A model generated the notes under the pieces. It was not told where the DNA came from, did no database searches, and saw only the letters and a program-made list of their open reading frames with translations. This document shows positions 37,318 to 46,906 of a DNA stretch of 64,000 nucleotides, one piece after another; positions within the stretch are counted from its first letter, which is position 1, and each line of letters starts with the position of its first letter. The position numbers were made by a program, and so were the translations under genes. The DNA comes from Oceanobacillus profundus (lineage in GTDB: Bacteria > Bacillota > Bacilli > Bacillales > Amphibacillaceae), in NCBI RefSeq assembly GCF_003515705.1, contig NZ_QWEH01000001.1, forward strand, positions 496,001-560,000, in the 5' to 3' direction.

Positions 37318-39460
37318 AATGAATAAGCCCGAAGAACAGAATACGGCATTAGCTGATCAATTGGCTGAATTAGAAGCAGACTTAGAAAAAAAATTAGCCA
37401 AAAAGAAAGCAAAGCAGCAGAGTTTAATGGAATATAAGCGCGAATTTATGCAGGCACAGCACCTGATAAAAAAACTGGCAAAGTATAAACGTGAAGGGAA
37501 ATCCCTTATTAGATCGATTCCAGCCTATGCATTAGGCAGAAGGAATATCAAGCAGGTCTACAGCAAAGCATATAAAAGAAAACATGCCGAAAATCAACTG
37601 AAAAAATACAAAAAGCATCTATACGATTTAGGGTTTATTGAAAAAGCTTTAGCCGATTTACAACAATTGCTCGTAACTACCGATAATAATTATTTGAAAA
37701 AAGCAATCGCTTGGGAGCTAGCCTTATGGTATGCGAATAAGCTTACGAAAGATAGTGCAAGCATGGCTCTTAAATATATTGCTATTTCAATGGATAAAGA
37801 GAATAACCAAGAGACTCTCAGAAAAGCGGCGATACTAAAGGCTGAGAGCTATGAACTCCTAGGTGAACAAGAAAAGGGAATGAGACTTATTACAAATCTG
37901 CTCGTTTCAGATAAACATGCAGATTTGTATGTAGCCGCAGCGAATTTAGAAAGAACGATTGAAGGTAGAATTGAGTGGATCAATAAGTGCTTAGCTCTAT
38001 ACGAATTACAGGAGATTACATTGTCACCTGATGCTGGCACGGGTGCTTATTATAGATTAAGAACCAACCCGATTCAAAGGAAGCATGCAGCAGATGGGCC
38101 GAAAGTGTCGATTATCATTCCTGCTTATAATTCTGAATCGGGAATTCGTGTAGCGGTTGAATCCATGCTGGCCCAAACGTGGGACAACCTTGAAATATTG
38201 GTTGTAGATGATTGCAGTACAGATGATACAGCAAAAGTGATTGCGGAATATGCCACAATGGACGAAAGAGTAAAACAGCTCACTACACCAAAGAATAGCG
38301 GGCCCTATATAGCTCGTAACATTGCTTTACAACAGGCAACAGGCGAATTTGTAACGATTAATGATGCGGATGATTGGTCGCATCCAGAAAAGATTGAAAG
38401 ACAAATGAATCACTTAATGGAACAGAAAGATATCATTGCAAACACCTCTGAGCATGCACGACTGACAGAAGAACTTAAGCCCTATCGAAGAGGTATGCCA
38501 GGGAGATATATTTTCTCAAACATGTCATCGATTATGTTTAGGAGGGAACCTGTGCTTGAAAAGGTTGGTTATTGGGACAGAGTCCGATTCGCGGCAGACA
38601 GTGAATTTAAAAATCGTTTAATTGCTGTCTTCGGTAAAGAAGCTGTAGTGGATTTAAAAACAGGACCATTATCATTTCCAATGCAATCATCTGGTTCACT
38701 AACTGCAAGCTCTGCTTTTGGGTACAATGGATTTTTAATGGGGGCACGCAAAGAGTATGCTGAAAGTTATCGGTTTTACCATAATCAAACAGACACATTC
38801 TACATGCCTATCCAACCCGAAATAAAACGGTATCCCGTGCCAGAGCCGATGTGGCCAGAGAGGGAAGAAAAACAACTCGGAAAGCGACATTTCGATATCG
38901 TCTTCATCTCGGACTTACGATCAAAGCCAAATCAATATATCGTTCTACAAATAAAGGCATTACAAGAAATGGGTATGCGAACAGGGCTGATTCAAATGGG
39001 GCAATATGATTTGAAAATGCCAAAAGCAATAGATCATTCTATCAGAGAACTGCTTGATGGCGATTCTGTACAAATGCTCGTATATGGAGAACGGATTTCC
39101 TGTGACATTTTAATTGTGAACGATCCTGCTATCTTTGAGGAAAAGCAACGATATGTACCGAATCTAGATGCAAAAGTTGTTCGAATTATTATTAACCAGC
39201 CTCCTGGAAATAGGGGGGATAAAAATTACGATCTTCGAAGGTGCTCCAGGCATATCGAAGAATATACGCACACAAAAGCAAAGTGGTACCCAATTAGTGA
39301 GGAAGTCCGCTATAACTTGTTGGAAAACCATCGTAAAGAATTAAAATCGATTCCATTATCCACTGAAAACTGGATGAGTGAAAAATCATGGAATCAAATG
39401 TCATTTGCATCCTTTATAGAAAATTGGTTGGTGGATGAGAATCCATTTAAACTGGAATAA
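37298..39460 (+). CDS. Large three-part protein with central GT2 glycosyltransferase domain (2)
   Basis: Encodes 720 residues. The ATG at 37298 overlaps the previous gene by 20 bases and follows AGAAGAG; a second ATG is at 37301 and the frame is open to 37253. It parallels the upstream gene throughout: helical domain, GT2 domain from about residue 267 (VSIIIPAYNSESGIRVAVES, VDDCSTDDT, NDADDW near 355), the PVPEPMWP junction and the same C-terminal domain ending in WYPIS. An extra Lys/Glu/Gln coiled coil occupies the first 50 residues. The pair arose by duplication and probably adds two related residues. Confidence 0.85.
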   Translation: MMKKQTEMNKPEEQNTALADQLAELEADLEKKLAKKKAKQQSLMEYKREFMQAQHLIKKLAKYKREGKSLIRSIPAYALGRRNIKQVYSKAYKRKHAENQLKKYKKHLYDLGFIEKALADLQQLLVTTDNNYLKKAIAWELALWYANKLTKDSASMALKYIAISMDKENNQETLRKAAILKAESYELLGEQEKGMRLITNLLVSDKHADLYVAAANLERTIEGRIEWINKCLALYELQEITLSPDAGTGAYYRLRTNPIQRKHAADGPKVSIIIPAYNSESGIRVAVESMLAQTWDNLEILVVDDCSTDDTAKVIAEYATMDERVKQLTTPKNSGPYIARNIALQQATGEFVTINDADDWSHPEKIERQMNHLMEQKDIIANTSEHARLTEELKPYRRGMPGRYIFSNMSSIMFRREPVLEKVGYWDRVRFAADSEFKNRLIAVFGKEAVVDLKTGPLSFPMQSSGSLTASSAFGYNGFLMGARKEYAESYRFYHNQTDTFYMPIQPEIKRYPVPEPMWPEREEKQLGKRHFDIVFISDLRSKPNQYIVLQIKALQEMGMRTGLIQMGQYDLKMPKAIDHSIRELLDGDSVQMLVYGERISCDILIVNDPAIFEEKQRYVPNLDAKVVRIIINQPPGNRGDKNYDLRRCSRHIEEYTHTKAKWYPISEEVRYNLLENHRKELKSIPLSTENWMSEKSWNQMSFASFIENWLVDENPFKLE

Positions 39461-39479
39461 GGCAAAGGTGGATGGTTGG

Positions 39480-40898
39480 ATGATCGAAGGTAATGATAAT
39501 CAGCTTGATATGGAAAAAAACGCTGTTTCGATAGAAAAGCAACATAACAATGAGGAATTAATCAAACGATTGATTAAAACAGAAGCAGCGATTAAAAAGG
39601 CAGAAGCTGATATTAAAAATAGTGAAAAACAGATACAGCATATAAAAAAAAGCAAGACATGGAAACAAACAGCTTCGATTCGTAACGTATTGCAAGCAAG
39701 CCAAGATCCACAAATAATGGATTTAGAAAACGAGGTTGAATCTATTCGTCATGAATTATATGCTGCCAAGGAAATAATAAACACGCTTAAATTAGAATCT
39801 GAGAAGCTAGATTATAATCGTCTATGGAGAATGGCAAAGGAAAAGAAGGACGAAGGCACATTAATAGCGTTAATGGAAGAGGTCATGGAGCGAAAGCAAA
39901 CGTATGATGAAAATTACAATTATCTGTTAAAGGCAGCCGCTCGTTTATTTATGCATGAGAAGAAGGCATACAAACAGCTTGTTTATCCAAAGCTTCTTTC
40001 CGGGCTAAAAGTAGAAGATATTCCAGAGTTCATGATCAGGTCAGGGCTTTCAGAGGAAGAGATTTCATTAAAACCGGCTTCCTCTTACCGTGCCAGTCTA
40101 AATATGCGCATGCGGGAGCATCAGCTGCTGGGAACATTACCAGAAATGCTGCTGGATGATAAAAAGGTTGCATACCGATTTATGAATCGATTAAAAATAA
40201 GAACACCAGAGATTTCAGAGCGCACGTACACATTAGAAGAAATACCTGAAAAGAATGGGATAGCAATCAAACCTAATGATGGAGCAGGTGCTCGCGGTGT
40301 ATATCTCGTTTATAATAATAATGATATAATAGATATCAAACAATCAAAGACAATTGCTAATTGGCAAGTTTTAAGGAAAAATATGGAGAGAGACATAGAA
40401 TCCGGTCGAGTTAGCAATAATGAATGGTTCTTCGAGGAACTAATATTGGAAGACAAAGATAAAAAAATACCTGCCCGCGATATTAAGTTTTATTGTTTTT
40501 ATGGAAAAGTAGCGCTCATCTTAGAAATTGTACGCTACCCGGAAATAAAGCATTGCTGGTGGACAGCATCAGGTGAACGAATTGGAACTGGAAAATATGA
40601 TGAAAGCTTATTTAAAGGCAAAGGTGTAACAAATGCTGAAATTGAGATGGCTACAGCGATTAGTGCTGAAATACCTTCTCCTTTTATAAGAATCGATTTT
40701 CTAAGGTCTGATGAAGGATTGGTGTTTGGAGAATTCACACCAAAACCAGGCAATTACGATGAGTTTGATATTCCGACAGATAAATGGCTAGGAGATTATT
40801 TTATTGAAGCACAAGGTCGATTAACCAATGATTTGATAAATGGCAAGGAATTTATTCATTATACGAATTTAAAAACAGATGTTCGTTCAAAAGATTGA
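39480..40898 (+). CDS. TupA-like ATP-grasp protein with N-terminal coiled coil
   Basis: Encodes 472 residues from the ATG at 39480, eight bases after AAAGGTGG; the frame is open to 39435 inside the previous gene. A long coiled coil (about 15-110) contains KSKTWKQTASIR. The C-terminal half matches TupA-type ATP-grasp proteins (PF14305): IAIKPNDGAGARG near 260, WFFEELI, ARDIKFYCFYGKV near 340, and FIRIDF then FGEFTPKPGNYDEFD near 400-425. TupA is needed for teichuronopeptide in alkaliphilic Bacillus, a polymer of uronic acid and glutamate. An amide-forming ligase role is inferred; its substrate is unknown. Confidence 0.82.
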   Translation: MIEGNDNQLDMEKNAVSIEKQHNNEELIKRLIKTEAAIKKAEADIKNSEKQIQHIKKSKTWKQTASIRNVLQASQDPQIMDLENEVESIRHELYAAKEIINTLKLESEKLDYNRLWRMAKEKKDEGTLIALMEEVMERKQTYDENYNYLLKAAARLFMHEKKAYKQLVYPKLLSGLKVEDIPEFMIRSGLSEEEISLKPASSYRASLNMRMREHQLLGTLPEMLLDDKKVAYRFMNRLKIRTPEISERTYTLEEIPEKNGIAIKPNDGAGARGVYLVYNNNDIIDIKQSKTIANWQVLRKNMERDIESGRVSNNEWFFEELILEDKDKKIPARDIKFYCFYGKVALILEIVRYPEIKHCWWTASGERIGTGKYDESLFKGKGVTNAEIEMATAISAEIPSPFIRIDFLRSDEGLVFGEFTPKPGNYDEFDIPTDKWLGDYFIEAQGRLTNDLINGKEFIHYTNLKTDVRSKD

Positions 40899-40924
40899 AA
40901 TGGTGGAATGTAGGAGGAAATCAG

Positions 40925-42547
40925 ATGGAAGAGAATCGTGCAGAATGGTTGTCACACCTTTCCAATGAAATTGTTTCAGATGCACATGGAAACTTATTAG
41001 ATGCATATGTTGTTGCGCTTGAAGGTTGGAGAAGAGGTTTAACACTTAGATGGCATGTAAAAGACTCTGAAAAATTTAAAGAGATGAGAACATGGTTTGT
41101 AGATAAACCTGGGCAATTATTTTCTTTAACTTCGAAAGATAGAACACATTACTTCTTTCGCACACGAGGTGACAAAGTGACCAATGAAGCTGTAGATATT
41201 GGACGAGATAAAGAAAAGACGAAGCAAGCCTTACTCAAAAAGGGGGTATCTGTGCCAGAAGGCAAGCAGTTTACAGAAGAAGCTTCAAATGAGGAAATAG
41301 TAGATTACACATCCCATCTAGGTTTTCCAGTTGTAATAAAACCTACTGATGGCAGCTTCGGCAGAGGTGTTATCTCTAATATTACTAGCAGTGGTGAATT
41401 TGAGCACTCATTGGAATATGTACGTGGAAATCTTGGTTACCAAGACGTAATTGTAGAACAATACATACCTGGAAAAGAGTACCGCATATATGTTGTTGGT
41501 GATAAGGTAGTTGGAGCGATGAATCGGATTCCACCAAATGTTACGGCTGATGGAATAAATTCTATTAAAGCATTAATTGAAATTAAAAATGAGGAAAGAG
41601 GACTTAACCCTCGGTTGGTAAGTTGTCCAATTCTTGTGAATGAAGAAGTGGAAGATTTTATCGGGCGAAAAGGATACACCCTCGATACAATCCCGGAAAA
41701 AGGATTACATGTTGCACTTAGTGAAAAAACGAACATTTCAATAGGTGGCGACCCAATCGATGCATTGGATGAGTTACCTGAATATGTGAAAGAGGCCTCA
41801 GTTAAGGCACTGCATGCTGTTCCGGGTCTTGAACATGGTGCGGTTGATCTGATTGTACATCAGGATAATTCAAATGTCTATATTATTGAGCTAAATCCAA
41901 CTGCGCAACTAGGTGGTTTGCTCTATCCAATTCAAGGTAAATCAAGAGACATTCCAAAAGCAATCATTGATTATTATTTTCCAGAAACTAAAGGAATAAA
42001 TACTGCTGAAGTAAATACATTTTTTGATTTCCATGATGTGCTTGATCCGTTGCAATCAAGAGATGCATTTGTTACTACGGTAACTCCATGTCCCCAAGAA
42101 AAGCTATTTACAAAAAAATATATTGTGAGTGGAGATGTCCTCGATATTGGGTACCATCGTGGATTGAGAAAACAAGCCTTCGAGCGTTTTCTCCACGGGT
42201 ATATCATGACACTTGAAGAAGGCGATATTGAGGTTGTCGTGGGTGGCACTGATCCAGAAATGGTAGATGATTTTAAAAATGGATTTTGGGAAGACGAAGA
42301 ACGCGGACAAGTCATTGAAATACAGGTAGAAGACTATTACGAACCGATTAAAGTCGGCTTTGAAATAAAAACAGATTTAAAAACACAAATTGAAGATTTG
42401 AAGATGTATAAGCAAGAGCTTGAAGCCACAGAACGTGAACTCAAAAAAGCAGAATTGAAACGGAGGAAGTACTATAGTAGTTTATCTTGGAAAGCAACGA
42501 TGCCGATTCGACTCGTAGGATCAATCACAAAAAAATTCAAAAACTAA
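40925..42547 (+). CDS. ATP-grasp ligase with acylphosphatase-like and coiled-coil C-terminus (1)
   Basis: Encodes 540 residues from the ATG at 40925 (AGGAGG seven bases before). Order: N-terminal domain with VALEGWRRGL and HYFFRTRGD; ATP-grasp domain (about 95-345) with VVIKPTDGSFGRGV, VEQYIPGKEYRIYVV and VYIIELNPTAQ; an acylphosphatase-like fold (about 385-480) in which the usual catalytic Arg is His and the Asn is missing; then a coiled coil and SSLSWKATMPIR near the end. The ATP-grasp part resembles those of cyanophycin synthetase and glutathione synthetases, which join amino acids through acyl-phosphates. The next gene is a paralogue. Substrate unknown. Confidence 0.82.
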   Translation: MEENRAEWLSHLSNEIVSDAHGNLLDAYVVALEGWRRGLTLRWHVKDSEKFKEMRTWFVDKPGQLFSLTSKDRTHYFFRTRGDKVTNEAVDIGRDKEKTKQALLKKGVSVPEGKQFTEEASNEEIVDYTSHLGFPVVIKPTDGSFGRGVISNITSSGEFEHSLEYVRGNLGYQDVIVEQYIPGKEYRIYVVGDKVVGAMNRIPPNVTADGINSIKALIEIKNEERGLNPRLVSCPILVNEEVEDFIGRKGYTLDTIPEKGLHVALSEKTNISIGGDPIDALDELPEYVKEASVKALHAVPGLEHGAVDLIVHQDNSNVYIIELNPTAQLGGLLYPIQGKSRDIPKAIIDYYFPETKGINTAEVNTFFDFHDVLDPLQSRDAFVTTVTPCPQEKLFTKKYIVSGDVLDIGYHRGLRKQAFERFLHGYIMTLEEGDIEVVVGGTDPEMVDDFKNGFWEDEERGQVIEIQVEDYYEPIKVGFEIKTDLKTQIEDLKMYKQELEATERELKKAELKRRKYYSSLSWKATMPIRLVGSITKKFKN

Positions 42548-42574
42548 CAGGATGCTACTTAGGAGGAAATGGAA

Positions 42575-44221
42575 ATGAAAGAGAAGCAGCTGGGAATTAG
42601 TTTGCCACAGCTTACAAATGATATTGTGAGAAATGCTCGAAAAACTCGATTAGATGCTTTTGCGGTTGCCCTGGAAGGCTGGCGAAGGGGGTTGAAGCTC
42701 AAGTGGTATACAAAAGACTCCGAGCATTTCAAAGATATGATTATTTTTGGGGTTAACCCTCCAGGTAGATTGTTTTCATTAAGCTCGGATACAAAAACAC
42801 ATTACTTTTTTAGAACACGAGGAGACCTCGTTTCTAATGAAGCAGTTGAAATAGGATCGGAAAAAGATGATACAAAGATTTACCTTGAAAAAGCCGGCGT
42901 GCCTGTTCCCAAAGGAAAAGGATTTGCACCAGATGCAACAAATGAGGAAATAATTGCTTACAGTAAGGAATTAGGCTACCCACTAGTATTAAAACCAACC
43001 AATGCAAGTTTAGGTAATGGGGTTGTTACAAATATTAGAAATGATGAACAGCTATTAAAAGCAATTCACTATGTGCGTCATGAATTAGATTATGATGAAG
43101 TCATTGTTGAACAATATGTAATTGGTAAGGAATATCGTGTATATGTTGTGGAGGATAAGGTAGTTGCGGCTTACAATCGAGTTCCAGCAAACATTACTGG
43201 CGATGGGGAACATACGATTGAAGAGTTAATTGATCTGAAAAATCTCGTAAGAAAGCAAAATGCACGTTTAAATAGTTGTTTAATTTATCTTGATAATGAG
43301 ATTTTAGACTTTATTATGGATGCTGGTTATACTCTGGAAAGTATACCTGAAAAAGGTGAATTAATCTATTTAAGGGAAAAGACGAATGTATCATCTGGGG
43401 GGGACCCGGTTGATGTTACTGATACATTGGCAGAGGAGTATAAGCAGATCGCGATCGATGCGTTAAAAGCTATTCCTGGCTTTCCACATGCTGGTGTCGA
43501 TATTATTGTGAACGAAGGTGACGATGTTACCGCATCCGCAGTTGTGATTGAATTGAATCCAACAGCACAAATTGGTGGTGCGCTATTCCCAATTGAAGGG
43601 AAATCAAGAAATATTCCAGGAGCTATTATCGATTACTACTTTCCAGAAACTAAAGGAACAAATACAGAGAAATCAAGGATTTATTTTGATTTAATAACCG
43701 TTTTAGAGCCCTTAGAAAATAGAGCTGCACTTGAAGTAGAGGTAGCGCCTGCGCCGTTAGGTAGACTTTACTCTAGGAAGTATACGGTTTATGGGGATGT
43801 ACAACGATATAAATTCCATAATTGGTTAAAACAGCAAGCACTTGACCGGAATTTACATGGTTATGTGAAAAGTAAAGTATTCGATGAAATAGAGATTGTT
43901 GTTGCAGGAACAGATAAAGATTCAGTAAATGCATTCAGAAAAACTATTGATCAGTATCCACAAGGGTCTAAAATATTGAAAATAAATGAAGAGAACCATG
44001 AGCATCCTGTAACAGTTGGTTTTGAAATAACAGAGCAATACAATAGCTACAACATAAAGTCTGTACAACATGCCTTAAGAAGTATGAATAAGGACTTGCA
44101 ACGTTTGACGAAACAAAAAAATAGAGTGGAGAAAGATATTCAACATATCTTGAATAGTAGTTCGTGGAAGTGGACGGAACCAATAAGAGAAGTTAAATCA
44201 TTGGTTAAGGAGAAAAAGTAA
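42575..44221 (+). CDS. ATP-grasp ligase with acylphosphatase-like and coiled-coil C-terminus (2)
   Basis: Encodes 548 residues; the ATG at 42575 has AGGAGG at eight bases, while the ATG at 42569 is too close. It repeats the architecture of the previous gene: VALEGWRRGLKLKWY, HYFFRTRGD, ATP-grasp with LVLKPTNASLGNGV, VEQYVIGKEYRVYVV and VIELNPTAQ, the degenerate acylphosphatase-like domain (YTVYGDVQRYKFHNWLKQQA), a coiled coil and NSSSWKWTEPIR. The two are probably parallel ligases for different substrates or successive steps. It ends the tight gene run; a 227-base gap follows. Confidence 0.82.
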   Translation: MKEKQLGISLPQLTNDIVRNARKTRLDAFAVALEGWRRGLKLKWYTKDSEHFKDMIIFGVNPPGRLFSLSSDTKTHYFFRTRGDLVSNEAVEIGSEKDDTKIYLEKAGVPVPKGKGFAPDATNEEIIAYSKELGYPLVLKPTNASLGNGVVTNIRNDEQLLKAIHYVRHELDYDEVIVEQYVIGKEYRVYVVEDKVVAAYNRVPANITGDGEHTIEELIDLKNLVRKQNARLNSCLIYLDNEILDFIMDAGYTLESIPEKGELIYLREKTNVSSGGDPVDVTDTLAEEYKQIAIDALKAIPGFPHAGVDIIVNEGDDVTASAVVIELNPTAQIGGALFPIEGKSRNIPGAIIDYYFPETKGTNTEKSRIYFDLITVLEPLENRAALEVEVAPAPLGRLYSRKYTVYGDVQRYKFHNWLKQQALDRNLHGYVKSKVFDEIEIVVAGTDKDSVNAFRKTIDQYPQGSKILKINEENHEHPVTVGFEITEQYNSYNIKSVQHALRSMNKDLQRLTKQKNRVEKDIQHILNSSSWKWTEPIREVKSLVKEKK

Positions 44222-44448
44222 ATTCAATTATCTAGCCCCGTGTTGACTCTATTTTAAGGATGGATATTCTTAGAGAAAAATATCAAAATAAAGGTAAATA
44301 TATTCGAAGAGTGACGTAAGGAAGATAATAATATTATAATTAAGGATGGAAACTTTTAGTAAAGAGTGAAATTCTTATAAGAAGAATATCCCGATCTTCA
44401 AATAAATTTAAGTGTGAGTAATATTTATTTACTCGAAAGGTGAGAACT

Positions 44449-45168
44449 ATGACGCAAAAAGTAATTGGCATACTTGGAGGGATGGGACCGGCAGCGACAT
44501 TGGAATTATTTACAAGAATAATTGATAATACAGCAGCTGAAGCGGATCAGGAACATGTAAATATGATAATAATTAACGACCCTCAGATACCTGATCGATC
44601 GAAATATATTTTAGAGGATGGAGCTAGTCCTATTCCAAAGCTAATTGAAAACTTGAACAAGCTTTTCTATGCTGGGGCAGATGTAGCTGTCATACCTTGT
44701 ATGACAGCTCACAGTTTTATAAATGAACTAAATAAAACCTCTCCTATCCCCATTATTAATGCAATAAGTTTAGTTGAAGAGCACATTCAAACTGAATATC
44801 CAAGTTTTAATAAAGTTGGTTTATTAGCAACAAATGGCTCTGTTCATTCAGGTGTATATCAACGGTATATTTCAAAAGAAATAGTTGTTCCTGAAAAGGC
44901 AGGACAAATGGAAGTTATGGATATTATATATGGAAATGAAGGAATAAAATCAGGAAATACTTCTAGTGAAGTAACGGATCGAATAAGAGATGTAACAGAT
45001 AAATTGAAAAAAGAAGACATAGAAGCTGTAATTGCTGGATGTACAGAATTAAGTTTAGTTATGGATGAAAAAAGTATTGATATTCCAGTCATTGATCCGA
45101 TAACGCTGCTTGCAAAAAAAGTAGTAATGCTTGGAAATAACTATGCTACGAAATTGAATAATCGATAA
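44449..45168 (+). CDS. Aspartate/glutamate racemase family protein
   Basis: Encodes 239 residues; the ATG at 44449 follows AAAGGTGA (a GTG at 44440 is also in frame). Family motifs: GILGGMGPAAT at residues 8-18, first catalytic Cys in VIPCMTAHSF near residue 84, second in AGCTELSLV near 197. Both cysteines of the PLP-independent mechanism are present; the usual Asn after the first Cys (PCNTAH) is Met. It should interconvert L- and D-Asp or Glu, or a related amino acid. Placed between ATP-grasp ligases, it probably supplies a D-amino acid to them, as the racemase next to the D-Asp ligase does in Enterococcus faecium. Confidence 0.85.
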   Translation: MTQKVIGILGGMGPAATLELFTRIIDNTAAEADQEHVNMIIINDPQIPDRSKYILEDGASPIPKLIENLNKLFYAGADVAVIPCMTAHSFINELNKTSPIPIINAISLVEEHIQTEYPSFNKVGLLATNGSVHSGVYQRYISKEIVVPEKAGQMEVMDIIYGNEGIKSGNTSSEVTDRIRDVTDKLKKEDIEAVIAGCTELSLVMDEKSIDIPVIDPITLLAKKVVMLGNNYATKLNNR

Positions 45169-45245
45169 TAGTACGAATTGAAATAAACAAGCGAATGTAG
45201 AGTTCAAAAATCAGCTTGATTTAATAGCAAGAAGGAGTAGATTAG

Positions 45246-46862
45246 ATGAATTATGAACACAACTGGCTCCCGGAATTAGAAGGAACAGTGCCAAAAGAAG
45301 CTTATGGTTATGCTCTAAGCAATTATACAATAGCTTATGAAGCATGGCGCAGGGGTCTGAGTATTACCTTTGAAAATCTTTATCATAATAAAGGAATGTA
45401 CTATCCGATATATTCTATTTATAACAACGATAATAAGGTACAATTTACTCATACAAGACCTCATCTTGTTTCAAAAGATGCTGTTGATATATGTGTGAAC
45501 AAGCAACGCACTAGAGAAACGTTGGATGCCCATAATGTTCCAGTACCTAAAGGAAGACTATTAAAAAGTTTGGCTTTCGACCAAGTCAAGAAACAAATTA
45601 GTGATCTAAGTTTTCCTTTAGTGATAAAGCCTCTGGCTGGTGCAGGTGGAAGAGGAGTTATTACTGGAATTGACAGCTTTGATGAGCTGATGGAGAATAT
45701 ACAATACTTGACTGAAAAGTTGAACTATCATCAAATCATTGTTGAGGAGTACATTACGGGAGAAGATTACCGGGCTTTTGTTATTGGAGACAAAGTAGTT
45801 GGAGCCTTCCGCAGACTTCCGCCACATGTCATTGGAGATGGAAAAAGTACAATAAGGGAATTATTGAAAAAGAAGAATAAATTTAGAGTTAATATTCCAG
45901 GTACTTATGATATGAAAGTACTCATCAATGAAGAAATCAAAAGGGAATTAAACAAACAGAACTTAACGCTAAAATCTATACCAGAAAAAGATCAATTTGT
46001 AAGATTAAAGACCAAAAATAATGTATCTTCAGGTGGTGATCCAATCGACGCCACCCATGAACTGTCAGAGGATTTAAAGGAAAATCTAGTCAAGGCTGTA
46101 CAAGCTATTCCTGGTTTAATTCAAGGTGGAGTAGATGTAATTTATGATAAAGAATCAGGAAGATACGCCATATTGGAAATTAACACAAAGCCTTCGATTA
46201 GAAATCACCTGTATCCAATAAAAGGAAATGCACATGAGATACCAAAATCAATAATAGATTACTATTTCCCTGAGACGAAGGGTAAATACTTGAGTGAAAC
46301 AACGCCGAAATATTACTTTGACTATTCATTTGTTAAAGAGTACTTGCAAAATAATAGGTTGAAGAAATTTACGCTTCCAACCCATCCTTATGAGCCTAAC
46401 TTAATTTCAAAACTGATTACATTCCAATCAGATCACGAATTGGCCAAACTGAAGCAGATGATAAGAACCAATTTCCATAAGTTAAAATTCAATGGAGAAA
46501 TGAACTTAATTAGTACAGACCAATACGAAATAATTCTTGCTGGTAATTACCAAGATGTTGAGCAATTTATTGACTTTTTAAAATCCAAGAAGTTTATTAG
46601 CAATGTCCAGAATGAACATTATCAGGGTGGAGTAAGAGTCGGATACTCCTTTAATTATAAGCCATCTGAAGAAGAAACCGTAACAGATGCAGAGGGAACT
46701 AGCTCTTTATCACCCATCGAAGAAAAAGATATTTTAGCTTCCATCGAGGAAAAAGATAAGCGAATAAAGGAACTGGAAAACGAAATTATTCAACTGAAGA
46801 ACAGCAAGTCTTGGACCGTTACTGCTCCTCTAAGAAAGCTTAGCAAAAAACTTAATAAGTGA
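45246..46862 (+). CDS. ATP-grasp ligase, divergent third member
   Basis: Encodes 538 residues; AAGGAG precedes the ATG. The N-terminal EAWRRGLSITFENL and the FTHTRPHLVSKDAVD segment correspond to the other two ligases; the ATP-grasp domain has LVIKPLAGAGGRGV, VEEYITGEDYRAFVI and AILEINTKPS. The glutamate-asparagine metal-binding end (EINTKPS) is kept but differs from ELNPTAQ in the other two. The C-terminal region is a diverged acylphosphatase-like fold, then a coiled coil and NSKSWTVTAPLRKL at the end. It lies 77 bases after the racemase gene and 44 before the MurF-like gene. A different amino-acid substrate is likely. Confidence 0.8.
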   Translation: MNYEHNWLPELEGTVPKEAYGYALSNYTIAYEAWRRGLSITFENLYHNKGMYYPIYSIYNNDNKVQFTHTRPHLVSKDAVDICVNKQRTRETLDAHNVPVPKGRLLKSLAFDQVKKQISDLSFPLVIKPLAGAGGRGVITGIDSFDELMENIQYLTEKLNYHQIIVEEYITGEDYRAFVIGDKVVGAFRRLPPHVIGDGKSTIRELLKKKNKFRVNIPGTYDMKVLINEEIKRELNKQNLTLKSIPEKDQFVRLKTKNNVSSGGDPIDATHELSEDLKENLVKAVQAIPGLIQGGVDVIYDKESGRYAILEINTKPSIRNHLYPIKGNAHEIPKSIIDYYFPETKGKYLSETTPKYYFDYSFVKEYLQNNRLKKFTLPTHPYEPNLISKLITFQSDHELAKLKQMIRTNFHKLKFNGEMNLISTDQYEIILAGNYQDVEQFIDFLKSKKFISNVQNEHYQGGVRVGYSFNYKPSEEETVTDAEGTSSLSPIEEKDILASIEEKDKRIKELENEIIQLKNSKSWTVTAPLRKLSKKLNK

Positions 46863-46906
46863 TTTATTATCAATAATTGGACTAAAGGAAGGGATTCTGA
46901 AATAAA

